DNA of 46,153 bases from a virus. The notes below the pieces were generated by a model. That model saw only the letters and a list, made by a program, of their open reading frames with translations. It was not told the origin of the DNA and ran no database searches. Below, one piece after another: positions 34,301-40,958 of this stretch. The stretch is taken from positions 1-46,153 of the IMG/VR virus record IMGVR_UViG_3300008261_000203; one strand, given 5' to 3'. The position numbers and the translations under genes are program-made. How positions within the stretch are numbered: position 1 is the stretch's first letter; each line of letters starts with the position of its first letter.

Positions 34301-34600
34301 GAAGTGCATGTATATTATAAAGTACTTTCTGGTTCAGATGCAACGCCATTTAAAGATCGTCCATATTTAAAAATGGAATGTTACAATCCAACAACAGCGG
34401 CTTCTTTGACAACAGAAGATTTTAGGGAATATGAATATCGTCCATCTTTAACAAGTGATGTTATAACATACTCTACCGACACTGGTGTAACTTATGATTC
34501 GTTTAAGACTTTTGCAATTAAGATCGTAATGACTTCTACCGATCCGTCTATTGTACCAAAAGTAAAAGACCTTCGTGTGATTGCTTTACCAAGTGCATAA
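28400..34600 (+). CDS. giant virion protein with DUF4815-like N-terminus (2066 aa)
   Basis: The N-terminus FFNYDPYYDDFDEDKNYMRV, LFRPGYSVQARELTQLQTIL, SSQIEKFGNHIFKSGSPIVG and a following GEYYFKG-like strand identify the DUF4815 family of marine phage tail proteins. The rest is a long beta-rich Asn/Ser/Thr array with a Gly/Tyr repeat pair near residues 1854-1915. Conserved blocks (SLRSCLDFRPTRQ; FEKRIKGLEYYVALTNLEKN; WRVDPLAQTFFVDPEVYPNG) suggest a defined fold rather than a simple fibre. It follows gp8, where T4 encodes gp9-gp12, so it probably forms the baseplate periphery and fibre anchor. RBS GAGG precedes the ATG. Confidence 0.75.
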   Translation: MTTFFNYDPYYDDFDEDKNYMRVLFRPGYSVQARELTQLQTILSSQIEKFGNHIFKSGSPIVGGKISLDDRAFYLILNTQYNNEDIDVTQFTDKTIISYNSGKNVRAKVIAIDDSTTNPILILKYLSSDTFSENDEIKIFGQNIFAQAKDTSAVGRSYVASIQEGVYYFKGNFVKVVPQFLVLELFYRIGYNATTINTQPSYKIGIEFEENIIDEVDDTSLLDPAQGAFNYQAPGAARFEIATRLSKRTLDSTDESSFFEVIRIVNGVKTKEINYPVYSEIEKTLARRTFEESGNYTVDPFVLSLEEEAYDANNNLIADSFTAVLDPGKAYVGGYEVQTIAPTRITIPRARTTANVSDYDLPTNYSSYIVVANTYGTLDISSFPKLDIHCTSFNTINPASSNEYNSTKIGTLRADMMKYNTSFASDVGTSHSFYVNVFDVTSTPIIGTIPSSGSTNTVIELESSFSTTAQANCYANMYFRITDGAGLFLAPILIRESNSVAQTITLSQALPFIPASNTYSIESDFKVAESISVKSGSSLSFAANVHSSSKDVATGDAYITEPSKTSLIFDTPFESIKAGSINNLDFYARKVYSDKLADGGGSLTISTTGTDTFAFAGSPGVLNDSQILNNIICFIRYNSTSNSASGIAPNTVVSLANNLFTVTAVSNNSITVDFDTAGVRADFIITTKVNNAENGTSGAIRGKQMIPLTTGADLHAKVPYNLDTAGNSLSSGNTGTVTTITGGYVFQDVGATFFNNAALMQQLKTPGTVVSLQVPDVYEIVRITDSRGTGNVTTAMLTDATYDVTNNYEFDNGQRKTHYDHATIKLKRGYSSPTGSSLLVQYKYLKHQAAPSPQNIGLFTVDSYLKTGSNFTYDEMSKFLSNEDGKLISLRSCLDFRPTRQIASETISGAVNADPDYTAELGFEYYLSRIDKLVVKPSKEFSVVSGKSSVTPIPPPIDPNDMMIYTLTIPPYTESVKEINAEFKNNRRFTMNDIGAFEKRIKGLEYYVALTNLEKNAADSKILDADGLERSKYGILVDNFTTRDVQATYSDVGFDNRNLIEEAQLKPASLMRTFKLKWSQANSSGSYAAVGVNDQKSLMLSYANTAFASQPYATKSIPVASALFANFKGNIKLLPEYTGDVDTNHTAKVTINSAQGLENAFNFVNDAFKYISDQNPTWVNDKDNPFAKVVDSKWFETVTTVDNRTIGLGGNSFGNLQTTTDRVYVQKGAELNMKQISSSTTEVDLGTYVTDLAIQPYIKPRDITFVGTSLKPNARFYAFFDDVSVDEYIVIPNKLQVTSGVHSNTIFVSGEIALIANNGSDLAFNIASYLAGGTNYDMVIVSNSERGSSNVSVINETGKPLSSKVIYGLESKSTYAIASVLDHRSGLTRGVGPNTITLASDAPSVNIAGNTLTLVHETGSYEGHGREFTVVAYNTSTKVATVTETTTTAEQAATSWTYSIGYNSANKLGDISGVFYPPVATFRNGERNFRLTESFSNTYDADAISFAEKTFVSSGIKVNKTNLLNTVYNVDVGVKFVGNATSPLLQSTTSREVVTSTWRVDPLAQTFFVDPEVYPNGLFVENVKLFFSAKDDSNIPVNIQIRPTVNALPSSDFSYPESVVTKYPFEINTTATPDFASDTSYTKFTFGSPVFLKPGLYALVVLTDSPQYSLWVAEKGGTTVNNQYVSVNPYVGTLYKSQNAMEYVPYLNEDLMFSLDRCLFTSSPATFVLENEKQSSKYYIDKFRLIQKHLETESDNPFTMDYKFISKVVDGAKETNYRDLLPFVTYSMGDDDLYIAGSRRKELQNQGDFKIALTIASTDDAVSPLISLESVYLNAWENFLDNSEINSDDFNIIAPGGGYSNSNTVTITSNTGTGALVYLVTNGAAGNVVGVNVAATGSGYYDDFTISIPGIGSGAITSNASIVLNSEFDSAGGPSLARYITKPITLADGFDAGDLRVFLSANKPGTTEVHVYYKVLSGSDATPFKDRPYLKMECYNPTTAASLTTEDFREYEYRPSLTSDVITYSTDTGVTYDSFKTFAIKIVMTSTDPSIVPKVKDLRVIALPSA

Positions 34601-34601
34601 T

Positions 34602-34829
34602 ATGAAATTGCCGGTTAGAGGAACTAATTTTGTAAAAGACACCAAAACTGGGGCTTTACTTACTGTAAACCCCAGCGTTTTGGCTGAAAATGAAGCCAGA
34701 AAAAGATTAAAAGCAAAATTAAACTCTAAAGATAATGAAATAAATAAACTAAAAGAACAAGTAGATTTACTTGGCCAAGATATTGGTGATATAAAAAATA
34801 TGTTAAAACAATTAATTAAGAGAGATTAA
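34602..34829 (+). CDS. small coiled-coil virion-associated protein (75 aa)
   Basis: Start at the ATG at 34602, one base after the giant gene's stop; an upstream in-frame TTG would overlap it needlessly. MKLPVRGTNFVKDTKTGALL at the N-terminus is a recurring opening in marine T4-like phages; residues 35-75 form a heptad coiled coil (INKLKEQVDLLGQDIGDIKN). Its place between two fibre/baseplate genes suggests a fibre-attachment or assembly role; that is inference. Confidence 0.7.
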   Translation: MKLPVRGTNFVKDTKTGALLTVNPSVLAENEARKRLKAKLNSKDNEINKLKEQVDLLGQDIGDIKNMLKQLIKRD

Positions 34830-34838
34830 AGTTCTAAA

Positions 34839-36473
34839 ATGCCTATTCCTATTATAACAAGAACAAATACGATTGATGAATGGCGAATTCAAACCAATTT
34901 ATCGGCTATTGATTTAAACAATTTATCATCTAACAATTTTACCAAGTCAAACGGAACTTTAACTCTTTCTGGTAATAGTTCATTATTGCTTACTGGTCCT
35001 GGTACAGTATTGCAAACTTCTAATAATGCTCTTATTGGTAACGACCTTTCAGTTGCAAATAACCTTACAGTCGGTACCGTAGGTTCAAATGTAGGTAATG
35101 TTTCGATTGGTAACACATTGACTGTTTCTGGTCGTGGTACAGGTCTAAGTGTTTCAAATAGTGCAATTATCAATAAAGATTTAAATATTGTAGGAAATGT
35201 TTTTGTAAATTATGCAACAGTTAATACCAATGCAACAATTAGTAATAACGTATCCGTTGCTGGTGCTGTAGATTTAAGTGGTTCAGGAAAAGTTTTATCG
35301 GCTAACAATGGTACAGTATATGTAAAAGATGCATATCTAGCAAACGCATTTTTAACAAAAGCCAATGTAACAACAATTTATGCTTTAGAAGCCTTTATTG
35401 ATAATTTATCGGATATTGGTTCTATTGGTGTAAATATTTTAAGAGCCACAACTGGTAATGTATTTTATCTATCATCAAATACCTTGTATGCAAATACTGG
35501 TACAATAAAAGATTTTGTTGCTAATAATTCTGCAAATCTTGTAAATCTTATTTCCAATGTATCTACAATCAATACTGCAACCATTGGTAACCTTACTGCA
35601 ACTAATGGTACAATTATTAGTGGTAATGTTGTAACCTTAACTTCTAATGTTGCAACACTAAACACATCAACATTAATTAACAGTACTTTAACCAATACTG
35701 CAATTGCTAATGCTGTTATAGCAACAGCTGCAATAACAACAGGTAATATAACCACAAGTAGAATTACTAATGGTACAATTATTACTGGTAATGTTGTAAC
35801 CTTGACTTCAAATTCCGCAACATTAAATAATTCCACATTACTTTCTACCAATATTGTATCCGCATTAATTGCTACTGCGAATGTAACTAGTAATTTGAAT
35901 CTTCAAAATGCTACACTCAAAGTTAATACGGGTACAAGTCAAGATGCTATTATTGTTGAAAGTGGTATCACAACTTTGCAAGCCGTAGTAATTGAAGGCA
36001 ACTTAACAGTTTCCGGATCATTTACACAAACAGGCAATTTAAACTTTGAGGTTGATCGATTTGTTTTAAATGCAAATACGGGTACAAATAAAGACGGATT
36101 AATTGTTAATGATCGAGTAACGGGCAATGATGCCATCATTAAATGGAATGAAACCAATGATCGTTGGGAAATTTCAACAGGAAACACTTGGACGACCACT
36201 TATAAGATTTTAGATGGTGCAGACATATACACAGGAATTGATTCAACCAGTGACACTTTGGTTGCATCCGCAAGTGCTGTTAAGTTTGCATACGAAGCTG
36301 GAGGTGTGATTGCTGGTGGATATGCAAATGCCGCTTATCGGCATGCTAACTCGGCGCATACAATCATGCCAACGGTGCTTTTATTACCGCAAACACTCCA
36401 AGTCATGTTGCCAATTCTGGATCATCATATGCTAACGGAGCTTTTGCAAGAGCCAATACTGCAAACAATTTAG
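34839..36473 (+). CDS. tail fibre, N-terminal segment of a frameshifted gene
   Basis: The first part of a fibre gene. ITRTNTIDEWRIQTNLSAID is a typical attachment start, followed by about 450 residues of Asn/Thr/Ser/Val beta repeats (NNLTVGTVGS, NATISNN, GTIISGNVVTLTSN). The block VLNANTGTNKDGLIVNDRVT with IKWNETNDRWEIS is a conserved fibre module. Real homology ends near 36357: the frame-0 residues behind NSAH (TIMPTVLLLPQTL onwards) are out of phase, while the Ala/Asn repeats continue in the -1 frame. So the stop at 36471-36473 is artefactual or reflects a broken gene. Confidence 0.75.
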   Translation: MPIPIITRTNTIDEWRIQTNLSAIDLNNLSSNNFTKSNGTLTLSGNSSLLLTGPGTVLQTSNNALIGNDLSVANNLTVGTVGSNVGNVSIGNTLTVSGRGTGLSVSNSAIINKDLNIVGNVFVNYATVNTNATISNNVSVAGAVDLSGSGKVLSANNGTVYVKDAYLANAFLTKANVTTIYALEAFIDNLSDIGSIGVNILRATTGNVFYLSSNTLYANTGTIKDFVANNSANLVNLISNVSTINTATIGNLTATNGTIISGNVVTLTSNVATLNTSTLINSTLTNTAIANAVIATAAITTGNITTSRITNGTIITGNVVTLTSNSATLNNSTLLSTNIVSALIATANVTSNLNLQNATLKVNTGTSQDAIIVESGITTLQAVVIEGNLTVSGSFTQTGNLNFEVDRFVLNANTGTNKDGLIVNDRVTGNDAIIKWNETNDRWEISTGNTWTTTYKILDGADIYTGIDSTSDTLVASASAVKFAYEAGGVIAGGYANAAYRHANSAHTIMPTVLLLPQTLQVMLPILDHHMLTELLQEPILQTI

Positions 36474-36826
36474 CACAACTTGCTTATGATGCTGCTAACA
36501 CCGCATTTGTTGCTGGTGGCCAAATTGCTGGTGCTTATGCTAATGCGGCTTTTGTTACCGCTAATGCTGCGTTTGCTGGTACTACTGGTACTCATGCTAA
36601 CGCAGCTTACTCAACTGCAAACACCGCACTTGTTGATGCTGCTTTGGCAGATCAAAAAGCTGTAACTGCAAATACTAACGCAACCTCTGCTTCAACATAC
36701 GCTAACGGAGCTTTTGCAAGAGCCAATACTGCCAACACAAATGCTATTAGTGCTGGTGTATATGCTAATGCAGCCTTTGGCAAACGATTTAAAAGTTGCA
36801 GATTCTATTATCACATTAAATGCTGA
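36350..36826 (+). pseudogene. tail fibre, middle segment in a shifted frame
   Basis: From about 36357 to about 36782 the fibre continues only in the -1 frame: NHANGAFITANTPSHVANSG, SSYANGAFARANTANNLAQL, YANAAFVTANAAFAGTTGTH, and so on, the YANAAFxxANTA repeats of marine phage fibres. At 36776-36783 the reading returns to the original frame (AAFG then NDLKVADSIITLNAD); staying in this frame leads to RFKSCRFYYHIKC and a stop at 36826. Frame-0 stops inside the interval exclude read-through. It contains a 32-bp direct repeat. Confidence 0.7.
36431..36732 (+). repeat. pair of identical 32-bp direct repeats in the fibre gene
   Basis: An identical 32-base sequence beginning GCTAACGGAG lies at 36431-36462 and 36701-36732, 270 bases (90 codons) apart. 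Recombination between the copies would delete or duplicate an in-frame block of Ala/Asn repeats; it may also trouble assembly. Confidence 0.85.
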
Positions 36827-37838
36827 TATTAGTCAAAGTGCATCACCAATCGAAGATGCTGGTCTTGAAGTAGATCGAGGTACTTCTGCAAACGTGTATG
36901 TTCTTTGGAATGAAACGACTGACAAGTGGCAATTCACCAACGATGGTGCAACTTATCAAAACATTATTGGTGCTACCGATCTTTCAACTCAAGTAGCAAG
37001 TTATTTACCACTTGCTGGTGGCACAATGACCGGTACTTTAGTGCTTGCTGGTGCTCCATCATCACCTTTACATGCTGCTACGAAGGCCTATGTTGATCAA
37101 TCATTGTCTGGTGTGGATCTTTCAAACCTTAATGCTTCTAATTTAACATCAGGTACAGTACCATCAGCTCGTTTAAGTGGTACATATGGAATCAATATTT
37201 CAGGTACCGCTGCTTCAGCAACAACTGCCGGTAGTGCAACAACGGCTTCATCTGCAACAACTGCTGGTACTGCAACAAACCTTAATGGTGGTAGTATTGC
37301 GGCCGCAACAGGTTATCAACAATTGAGTGGAGCATTTCAAACCTATGTAATGGGTCAGTTCCTATCTGGTGGTACAGGAACATCAACACCAGCACTTAGA
37401 GTTGTAGGTGACGCCTTTGCACAAGGTAATATGTACGCAACTACCTTTATTGGTAATTTATCTGGCACCGCAAGTTCTGCTCGATACGCTGACTTGGCCG
37501 AAAAATATATTGCTGATGATGAATATTCAGAAGGTACTGTATTGGCCGTAGGTGGTAAAAAGGAAGTTACTGCGGCTACCGATTCACATTTCAGACCTTT
37601 GGGTGTTGTTTCTAACTATCCAGCTTACTTGATGAATAGTGATCTAAAGAATGGTACTGTGGTTGCTTTGAAAGGACGAGTACCAGTTCGTGTGATTGGT
37701 AAAGTTAAAAAAGGCCAACCATTAGGACCAAGTGATATTCCTGGAGTAGCTAAATATACTGAGGATAAGTATTTTGCAATTGCACTTAAATCTAAAACTA
37801 CTGAGGAAGAAGGATTAATCGAAGCGGTTATCCTATAA
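36714..37838 (+). CDS. tail fibre, C-terminal segment
   Basis: Same frame as the N-terminal segment. True homology begins near 36783 (NDLKVADSIITLNADISQSA, then GLEVDRGTSANVYVLWNETT); the earlier residues of this open frame (MQEPILPTQMLLVLV) are out-of-phase translation. It contains PLAGGTMTGTLVLAGAPSSP with HAATKAYVDQSL, a common fibre module, Ala/Thr repeats, and ends with SSARYADLAEKYIADDEYSE, GTVLAVGGKKEVTAATDSHF and VVALKGRVPVRVIGKVKKGQ, a conserved phage fibre C-terminal domain. That end is intact, suggesting the protein is still made somehow or that the frameshifts are sequence errors. Confidence 0.78.
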   Translation: MQEPILPTQMLLVLVYMLMQPLANDLKVADSIITLNADISQSASPIEDAGLEVDRGTSANVYVLWNETTDKWQFTNDGATYQNIIGATDLSTQVASYLPLAGGTMTGTLVLAGAPSSPLHAATKAYVDQSLSGVDLSNLNASNLTSGTVPSARLSGTYGINISGTAASATTAGSATTASSATTAGTATNLNGGSIAAATGYQQLSGAFQTYVMGQFLSGGTGTSTPALRVVGDAFAQGNMYATTFIGNLSGTASSARYADLAEKYIADDEYSEGTVLAVGGKKEVTAATDSHFRPLGVVSNYPAYLMNSDLKNGTVVALKGRVPVRVIGKVKKGQPLGPSDIPGVAKYTEDKYFAIALKSKTTEEEGLIEAVIL

Positions 37839-37844
37839 TGTAAT

Positions 37845-38576
37845 ATGATTGGTATTGTTGGTTATGGTATGGTGGGAAAAGCCGTTGATTATGGCTTTCC
37901 CAATGTATCTAAAATTATTTGTGATCCCGAATATAATGATATATCATTAGAAGAAATTTGTTCTTCAAATCCGGAGGCAATATTCATTTGCGTTCCAACT
38001 CCGACAGATAATACAAATTACAAAATTTTAAAAGATGTATTGAATCAGATTGTCAAATTCAATTACAAAGGATTGACAATAGTAAAATCGACAATATTGC
38101 CGCATGAATTAGAAGGTTATGATATAATTTATAATCCTGAATTTCTATCAAGAAAAACTTCAAATGAAGATTTTGTTAATCCTCCAATGTTGATTATTGG
38201 TGGTGATAAAGCAAAAGAAGTTTTAGATATTTACCAAAAATATTCTATTGTTAAAACTGATAATGTCTTTTTAACTAATGTGCAAACGGCTAGTCTTGCA
38301 AAATATACAATGAATTCGTTTTATGCTTTAAAAGTTACCTTTATGAATTCAATATATGATATATCAAAAGAGATGAATGTTGATTATAATGAGTTGACTG
38401 CAATGCTTTCAAAACATCGATGGATGGGATCACATCACTTTGAAGTACCTGGTCCTGATGGCCAACGAGGATTTGGCGGACCATGTTTACCAAAAGACAC
38501 ACAAGCTTTAAGTAAAAAATTTGACATGAAACTTTTAAATACTGTATTAGAACTTAATGAACAATATAGACAATGA
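37845..38576 (+). CDS. shortened UDP-glucose/GDP-mannose 6-dehydrogenase-like protein (243 aa)
   Basis: N-terminal Rossmann GYGMVGKAVD (Gly6-Gly11), VPTPTD, IYNPEFLSRKTSNEDFVNPP with Glu99, QTASLAKYTMNSFYALKVTF with Lys153 and Asn157, and GFGGPCLPKDTQAL with the catalytic Cys214. These are all residues for NAD-dependent oxidation of a sugar-nucleotide C6 alcohol. Full-length enzymes have about 390-450 aa; the C-terminal UDP-binding domain is missing, since the protein ends just after the central helix. It may be a self-sufficient phage form, or use a partner. It overlaps the radical SAM gene by four bases, so it is co-expressed with the modification module. Confidence 0.82.
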   Translation: MIGIVGYGMVGKAVDYGFPNVSKIICDPEYNDISLEEICSSNPEAIFICVPTPTDNTNYKILKDVLNQIVKFNYKGLTIVKSTILPHELEGYDIIYNPEFLSRKTSNEDFVNPPMLIIGGDKAKEVLDIYQKYSIVKTDNVFLTNVQTASLAKYTMNSFYALKVTFMNSIYDISKEMNVDYNELTAMLSKHRWMGSHHFEVPGPDGQRGFGGPCLPKDTQALSKKFDMKLLNTVLELNEQYRQ

Positions 38577-39577
38577 AATTAGTTACCGTATTTCTATCTG
38601 AAAAGTGTAATCTCAATTGTTCATATTGCAATCAAGACAAGTTGTCTAAAGATGTTATAGATCCACAACTATTTTTAAATGAGTATCGTAGGGTTAGAAA
38701 GTCTTTTCCTGATGAGTTGATACAAATTGATTTCTTTGGTGGTGAGCCACTACTTTTTATGGATTTAATAAAAACCATTATTAGTGAAACTGAGAATGAT
38801 GGCAATATTCAATATGGAATGCCAACAAATGGTTTACTACTTACTGAAGAAATATTGGAATACTTGATTGAGAAGAAAGTAAATGTATCATTGAGTTTTG
38901 ATGGACTGTGGCATGATAAAAACAGACTTCAATTAAATGGTAAAGGTACTGTACCTAGATTTTTTGAGAAACGAGAATTGTTTCAAAGAATACCAAATTT
39001 TAAGATACACACTATGATCTACAAAGGGTGCTATAACCTTTTGGAAAACCACCTATATATTAGGAAACACTTTGGTGTTAATCCCGAACTTACTTTGGTT
39101 CGTGACATGCATGTTTGGGATTCAAAGAGTGTGGAGAGATTAAAAGTTGGTATAACAGAATTGTTCAATTGGTATATTGATAATCCCGAAGAAGAAATGC
39201 CGTACTTCATATTGTTTTATTTACGACATTTTATTAATTATGAATCTAACGGATTTGTTAAAGATTTTTGTGGTGCAGGAACAGATATTTTTATGTTTAG
39301 TGAAAACAAACCTGTACCTTGCAATCGATTCAAGGATAATCCAGAGATGGTAGAATTGATTCCGGAATATCAGCGCATGTCTGAATGTCAAACATGTGAG
39401 GTAAAAAATTATTGTGAAAAAGGTTGTTTATTTGAACAGATAAAAAATAAAGGACCAATAAAAGAATTGTGTGATGTATATAAATTTATGTACAAAAATG
39501 TTGGTGATATGACAAAACAATTAAGAAATAATGAAAATTTTAAAAATACTGTTATGAAAGAATTGATAGATGGCTAA
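38573..39577 (+). CDS. radical SAM/SPASM peptide-maturase-like enzyme 1 (334 aa)
   Basis: The [4Fe-4S]-SAM motif is Cys12-x3-Cys16-x2-Cys19 (CNLNCSYC), with GGEP at 56-59 (DFFGGEPLLF). The C-terminus carries a complete seven-cysteine SPASM pattern: Cys233, Cys250, then CX2CX5CX3C at Cys272/275/281/285, and Cys300, binding two auxiliary clusters. This architecture is that of sulfatase-maturing enzymes and RiPP maturases that modify peptides (thioethers, Calpha oxidation, C-C links). It lies two genes upstream of a Cys-repeat fibre-tip protein. Substrate inferred, not shown. Overlaps its neighbours by four and eight bases. Confidence 0.88.
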   Translation: MKLVTVFLSEKCNLNCSYCNQDKLSKDVIDPQLFLNEYRRVRKSFPDELIQIDFFGGEPLLFMDLIKTIISETENDGNIQYGMPTNGLLLTEEILEYLIEKKVNVSLSFDGLWHDKNRLQLNGKGTVPRFFEKRELFQRIPNFKIHTMIYKGCYNLLENHLYIRKHFGVNPELTLVRDMHVWDSKSVERLKVGITELFNWYIDNPEEEMPYFILFYLRHFINYESNGFVKDFCGAGTDIFMFSENKPVPCNRFKDNPEMVELIPEYQRMSECQTCEVKNYCEKGCLFEQIKNKGPIKELCDVYKFMYKNVGDMTKQLRNNENFKNTVMKELIDG

Positions 39578-39809
39578 TTCGATAAAAAAAATGAATAAAG
39601 CACTTTATGGTGCAGCGTTTCATTTAAATGAAGCTGGAAAATACTTAACTAATGTTGAGGACTTTAGACCTGAAGCTGTTAAACTATTTCGTATGGCAGA
39701 AGAAATGGTGGGTATTGTTAAGCCAGAAGTAAGTAAGGTTACAGAAGAAAAGATGTTTTCAATACTCGATGAAATAATGGAGTTTTCTAAGGAAGAAAAA
39801 ACTAAATGA
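39570..39809 (+). CDS. small helical protein between two SPASM enzymes (79 aa)
   Basis: A 79-residue helical, cysteine-free protein: MANSIKKMNKALYGAAFHLN, EAGKYLTNVEDFRPEAVKLF, RMAEEMVGIVKPEV, ending in an acidic-then-basic tail. It overlaps both radical SAM genes (8 and 4 bases), so expression is tightly coupled. Without cysteines it is unlikely to be the thioether substrate; an accessory or scaffold role, like small recognition proteins in peptide-modification clusters, is possible, though it does not look like the winged-helix RRE. Unknown family. Confidence 0.65.
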   Translation: MANSIKKMNKALYGAAFHLNEAGKYLTNVEDFRPEAVKLFRMAEEMVGIVKPEVSKVTEEKMFSILDEIMEFSKEEKTK

Positions 39810-40957
39810 ACAAAAAACATAATCAGTTCACATTAGAAATTACAACTACTGCACTTTGTAATATGGGTTGCACATATTGTTTTGAAGGTGCAAAGACCAA
39901 TACACAAAGACTAGATGATAAAGTTGATGTTGTTAAGAAACGAATTTACGAACTTTTGGATAGTAATTTTTTAAAAGACAACTATGAAATGTTAAATTTA
40001 ACTTTTTGGGGTGGTGAACCCACTTTAAACGGAAATTTGATTGTAGATATAATGACCGAATTTCAACATTTGGATAAAGTTAATTTTCACATTTATACAA
40101 ATGGTTACAATAGAAAAAGACTAGATGATATTCTTGATAAAGTGGATATTCGTAAATTAACGGTACAAATATCACATGATGGTAAAGAAATTGGAGATAA
40201 ATTTAGAGTCACTCATTCAGGTAAACCAACTTCAGATCAAGTTGTCGAGAATATAGAATACTTTGCTAGAAAAGGTATTAATGTATTCCTTAAATCTACA
40301 ATACCTTTAAAGAGTATGAAAGGTCTTTATAATACTTGGTTGGATTTTAAAGATTTGCATCTTAAACTTAATTCTATTGGACCAAACATTAATGTTTCAT
40401 ATGCACCCACAATTGATTATGTCGAAGAAATACCTAAAGAAAACTTAGAAGGATTGATTCAAAATTTTAGATCCGAAATGATAAAAATTGCAGCTGAAGA
40501 AATCAAATTTTTTGAAGAACATGGGTACCATTTATGTTCATGGTTTAACGGTTCAGATTCGAAATCTCATTGTACATCTGGTGCTCATATGCATGCCATT
40601 GATGTTGATGGTAATAGTTATGCATGTCATGGTTCAATATACTCACCTAATAAGGATTTGATGAAAGGTGGTAATATTATGGATGACGGTTTTATAAATA
40701 GTGTAGAATCTATGAGTAAGAAATATCAGACTCCTATTAAAGAAGTGTCTGATATATGTAAAGGATGCGTGGCCACAACCTGTATGATTTGTCCAGTTAG
40801 TAGCTTGGACAACAGTAAAAAAGTAGATTATTTTGACCGATGGACGGATAGATGGGTTAATAATATGTGTGGTTTCTTTAAAGCATTTGGTGAAATTGAT
40901 AGATCAGTTCAATCATATTTAAATAAAGAGATAAAATTAGTGGAAAAGGAAGTCTAA
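39806..40957 (+). CDS. radical SAM/SPASM peptide-maturase-like enzyme 2 (383 aa)
   Basis: Motif Cys18-x3-Cys22-x2-Cys25 (CNMGCTYC) and GGEP at 69-72 (FWGGEPTLNG). The C-terminal SPASM-type cysteines are Cys256, Cys274 (DGNSYACHG), then Cys318/321/326/329 (CKGCVATTCMIC, spacing CX2CX4CX2C, slightly compressed) and Cys355. The layout is that of anSME/peptide-maturase enzymes, distinct from enzyme 1, so the pair may do successive reactions or act on different targets. It ends one base before the Cys-repeat fibre-tip gene, the closest candidate substrate. Confidence 0.88.
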   Translation: MNKKHNQFTLEITTTALCNMGCTYCFEGAKTNTQRLDDKVDVVKKRIYELLDSNFLKDNYEMLNLTFWGGEPTLNGNLIVDIMTEFQHLDKVNFHIYTNGYNRKRLDDILDKVDIRKLTVQISHDGKEIGDKFRVTHSGKPTSDQVVENIEYFARKGINVFLKSTIPLKSMKGLYNTWLDFKDLHLKLNSIGPNINVSYAPTIDYVEEIPKENLEGLIQNFRSEMIKIAAEEIKFFEEHGYHLCSWFNGSDSKSHCTSGAHMHAIDVDGNSYACHGSIYSPNKDLMKGGNIMDDGFINSVESMSKKYQTPIKEVSDICKGCVATTCMICPVSSLDNSKKVDYFDRWTDRWVNNMCGFFKAFGEIDRSVQSYLNKEIKLVEKEV

Positions 40958-40958
40958 A

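Noticed and set aside
35465-35851. 128-residue open frame antisense to the tail fibre
   Set aside because: Its Val/Leu/Ile-rich composition is the mirror of Asn/Thr repeats on the coding strand; it has no ribosome site and lies wholly inside the fibre gene.
36480-36665. Leu/Met-rich open frame that looks like a membrane peptide
   Set aside because: It is the out-of-phase translation of the Ala/Asn fibre repeats (GCTAATGCT read as Leu/Met), not a gene.
36340-36790. Programmed ribosomal frameshifting in the fibre gene
   Set aside because: Neither site has a slippery heptamer in the required register or an obvious stimulator; sequence error or real indels are simpler.
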